DNA of 5,104 nt from Thermoplasmata archaeon. Its GTDB lineage: Archaea; Thermoplasmatota; Thermoplasmata; SG8-5. The stretch's first letter is position 1. Each line of letters opens with the position of its first letter. Position numbers and translations under genes: made by a program. The stretch spans positions 1-5,104 of the forward strand of contig JAUSPR010000110.1 of assembly GCA_030655715.1 (NCBI GenBank). Direction: 5' to 3'. The notes below the pieces were generated by a model. It saw nothing but the letters and a program-made list of their open reading frames with translations. It did not search any database and was not told the DNA's origin. Positions 4,882 through 5,104 of this stretch are shown here, one piece after another.

Positions 4882-5034
4882 TCATCCACACCTTATCTGC
4901 TCCAATATCGTTGCATGAAATATTAAACCTTGCGCAAGAGGTAAGTATTCAGCGAAATGAAGTATTGACGATTGTAGATAAGGCACATTTGCCCCCCTTA
5001 TGTTCCAATCATCTTGAATGTCTTTCGGACACAT
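4882..5034 (-). CDS. Possible 50-residue small protein directly upstream of the KaiC-like gene
   Basis: An ORF begins at ATG 5034-5032, eight bases after a strong SD, AGGAGGG (5043-5049). It ends in TGA (4884-4882), immediately adjacent to ATG 4881 of the KaiC-like gene and in the same frame. The peptide starts MCPKDIQDDWNIRGANVPYL and ends LEQIRCG. No domain, signal peptide or clear membrane helix is recognised. In favour are the SD, a TATA-like GTATATAC (5087-5094) at a suitable distance, and the exact junction. Against are rare-looking codons (ATA, AGG) unlike those of the neighbours, and the fact that the KaiC-like gene's own TATA box and SD lie inside it. It could also be a lost N-terminal extension of the KaiC-like protein or a chance ORF. 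Confidence 0.3.
   Translation of the reverse strand: MCPKDIQDDWNIRGANVPYLQSSILHFAEYLPLAQGLIFHATILEQIRCG
4889..4938 (-). promoter_or_regulatory. Promoter, SD and palindrome before the KaiC-like gene
   Basis: On the minus strand TTTAATATTT (4918-4927) serves as a TATA box, with a predicted start near 4896 and a 15-base leader containing AAGGTG (4889-4894), seven bases before ATG 4881. Directly upstream of the TATA box lies a perfect 10-bp palindrome, CTTGCGCAAG (4929-4938), overlapping the BRE position. It could be a regulator site. The TATA match is moderate. Confidence 0.5.
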
Positions 5035-5039
5035 AACCT

Positions 5040-5104
5040 TTACCCTCCTAACACCTCATCTTGAGATAACATTTCGTGTTTCAAGTGTATATACTCCTCA
5101 ATGA
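5040..5104 (-). CDS. Possible C-terminal end of an upstream gene cut by the window edge
   Basis: On the minus strand one frame is open from the edge to TAA (5042-5040) and ends EEYIHLKHEMLSQDEVLGG. The other two minus frames close within a few codons. The residues look protein-like, but 20 codons are too few to be sure. The same stretch can be read as a promoter (GTATATAC, 5087-5094) and SD (AGGAGGG, 5043-5049) for the 50-codon ORF downstream. If both are real, the SD overlaps the end of this gene and the genes are five bases apart, as in an operon. Confidence 0.25.
   Translation of the reverse strand, partial: IEEYIHLKHEMLSQDEVLGG
5043..5094 (-). promoter_or_regulatory. Candidate promoter and SD of the 50-codon ORF
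   Basis: On the minus strand GTATATAC (5087-5094) is a TATA-like palindrome. Counting about 26 bases gives a start near 5064 and a leader of about 30 bases that carries AGGAGGG (5043-5049), eight bases before ATG 5034. This competes with reading the region as the 3' end of an upstream gene. Confidence 0.3.

Overview
The window looks archaeal, most likely a euryarchaeote and possibly Thermoplasmata-like; the lineage is an inference. The evidence is two type IV pilins with the archaeal VSPVI-type N-terminus, a KaiC/RAD55-family ATPase, TATA boxes placed about 26 bases before plausible transcription starts, Shine-Dalgarno (SD) sites, one apparently leaderless gene, and an oligo-T terminator. No tRNA, rRNA, CRISPR array, insertion sequence or other complete mobile element was seen.

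Layout. (1) Positions 1-368, minus strand: a partial gene running off the left edge, and upstream of it a 77-codon ORF with its own SD site. Neither is recognised. (2) Positions 369-529: a divergent control region with four GTAC tetramers arranged symmetrically about position 469. (3) Positions 530-1825, plus strand: an AAA-type ATPase with a DUF4143/nuclease-like C-terminus, probably starting at ATG 530 on a leaderless mRNA. (4) Positions 1826-2037: a short convergent gap with no solid gene. (5) Positions 2038-2547 and 2727-3251, minus strand: two paralogous pilins, each with its own promoter, separated by a hairpin plus oligo-T terminator. (6) Positions 3403-4881, minus strand: a 492-residue protein with an unknown N-terminal domain, a KaiC-like core with altered catalytic motifs, a degenerate helix-hairpin-helix (HhH) region and a C-terminal TPR. 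(7) Positions 4882-5104: a 50-codon ORF whose TGA directly abuts the KaiC-like ATG, and the right edge.

How they may work together. The KaiC-like protein and both pilins lie in order on one strand, which suggests a small surface-pilus locus with a regulatory, perhaps non-hydrolysing, RecA-fold partner. This is inference. No pilus assembly ATPase, membrane platform protein or prepilin peptidase lies in the window, so those would have to be encoded elsewhere. The DUF4143 ATPase is on the opposite strand and shows no clear functional link to the pilins. The most unusual points are the KaiC-like active site, the symmetric GTAC operator candidate, the near-perfect protein conservation of the pilin N-termini despite heavy synonymous divergence, and a hairpin at the predicted 5' end of one pilin mRNA.
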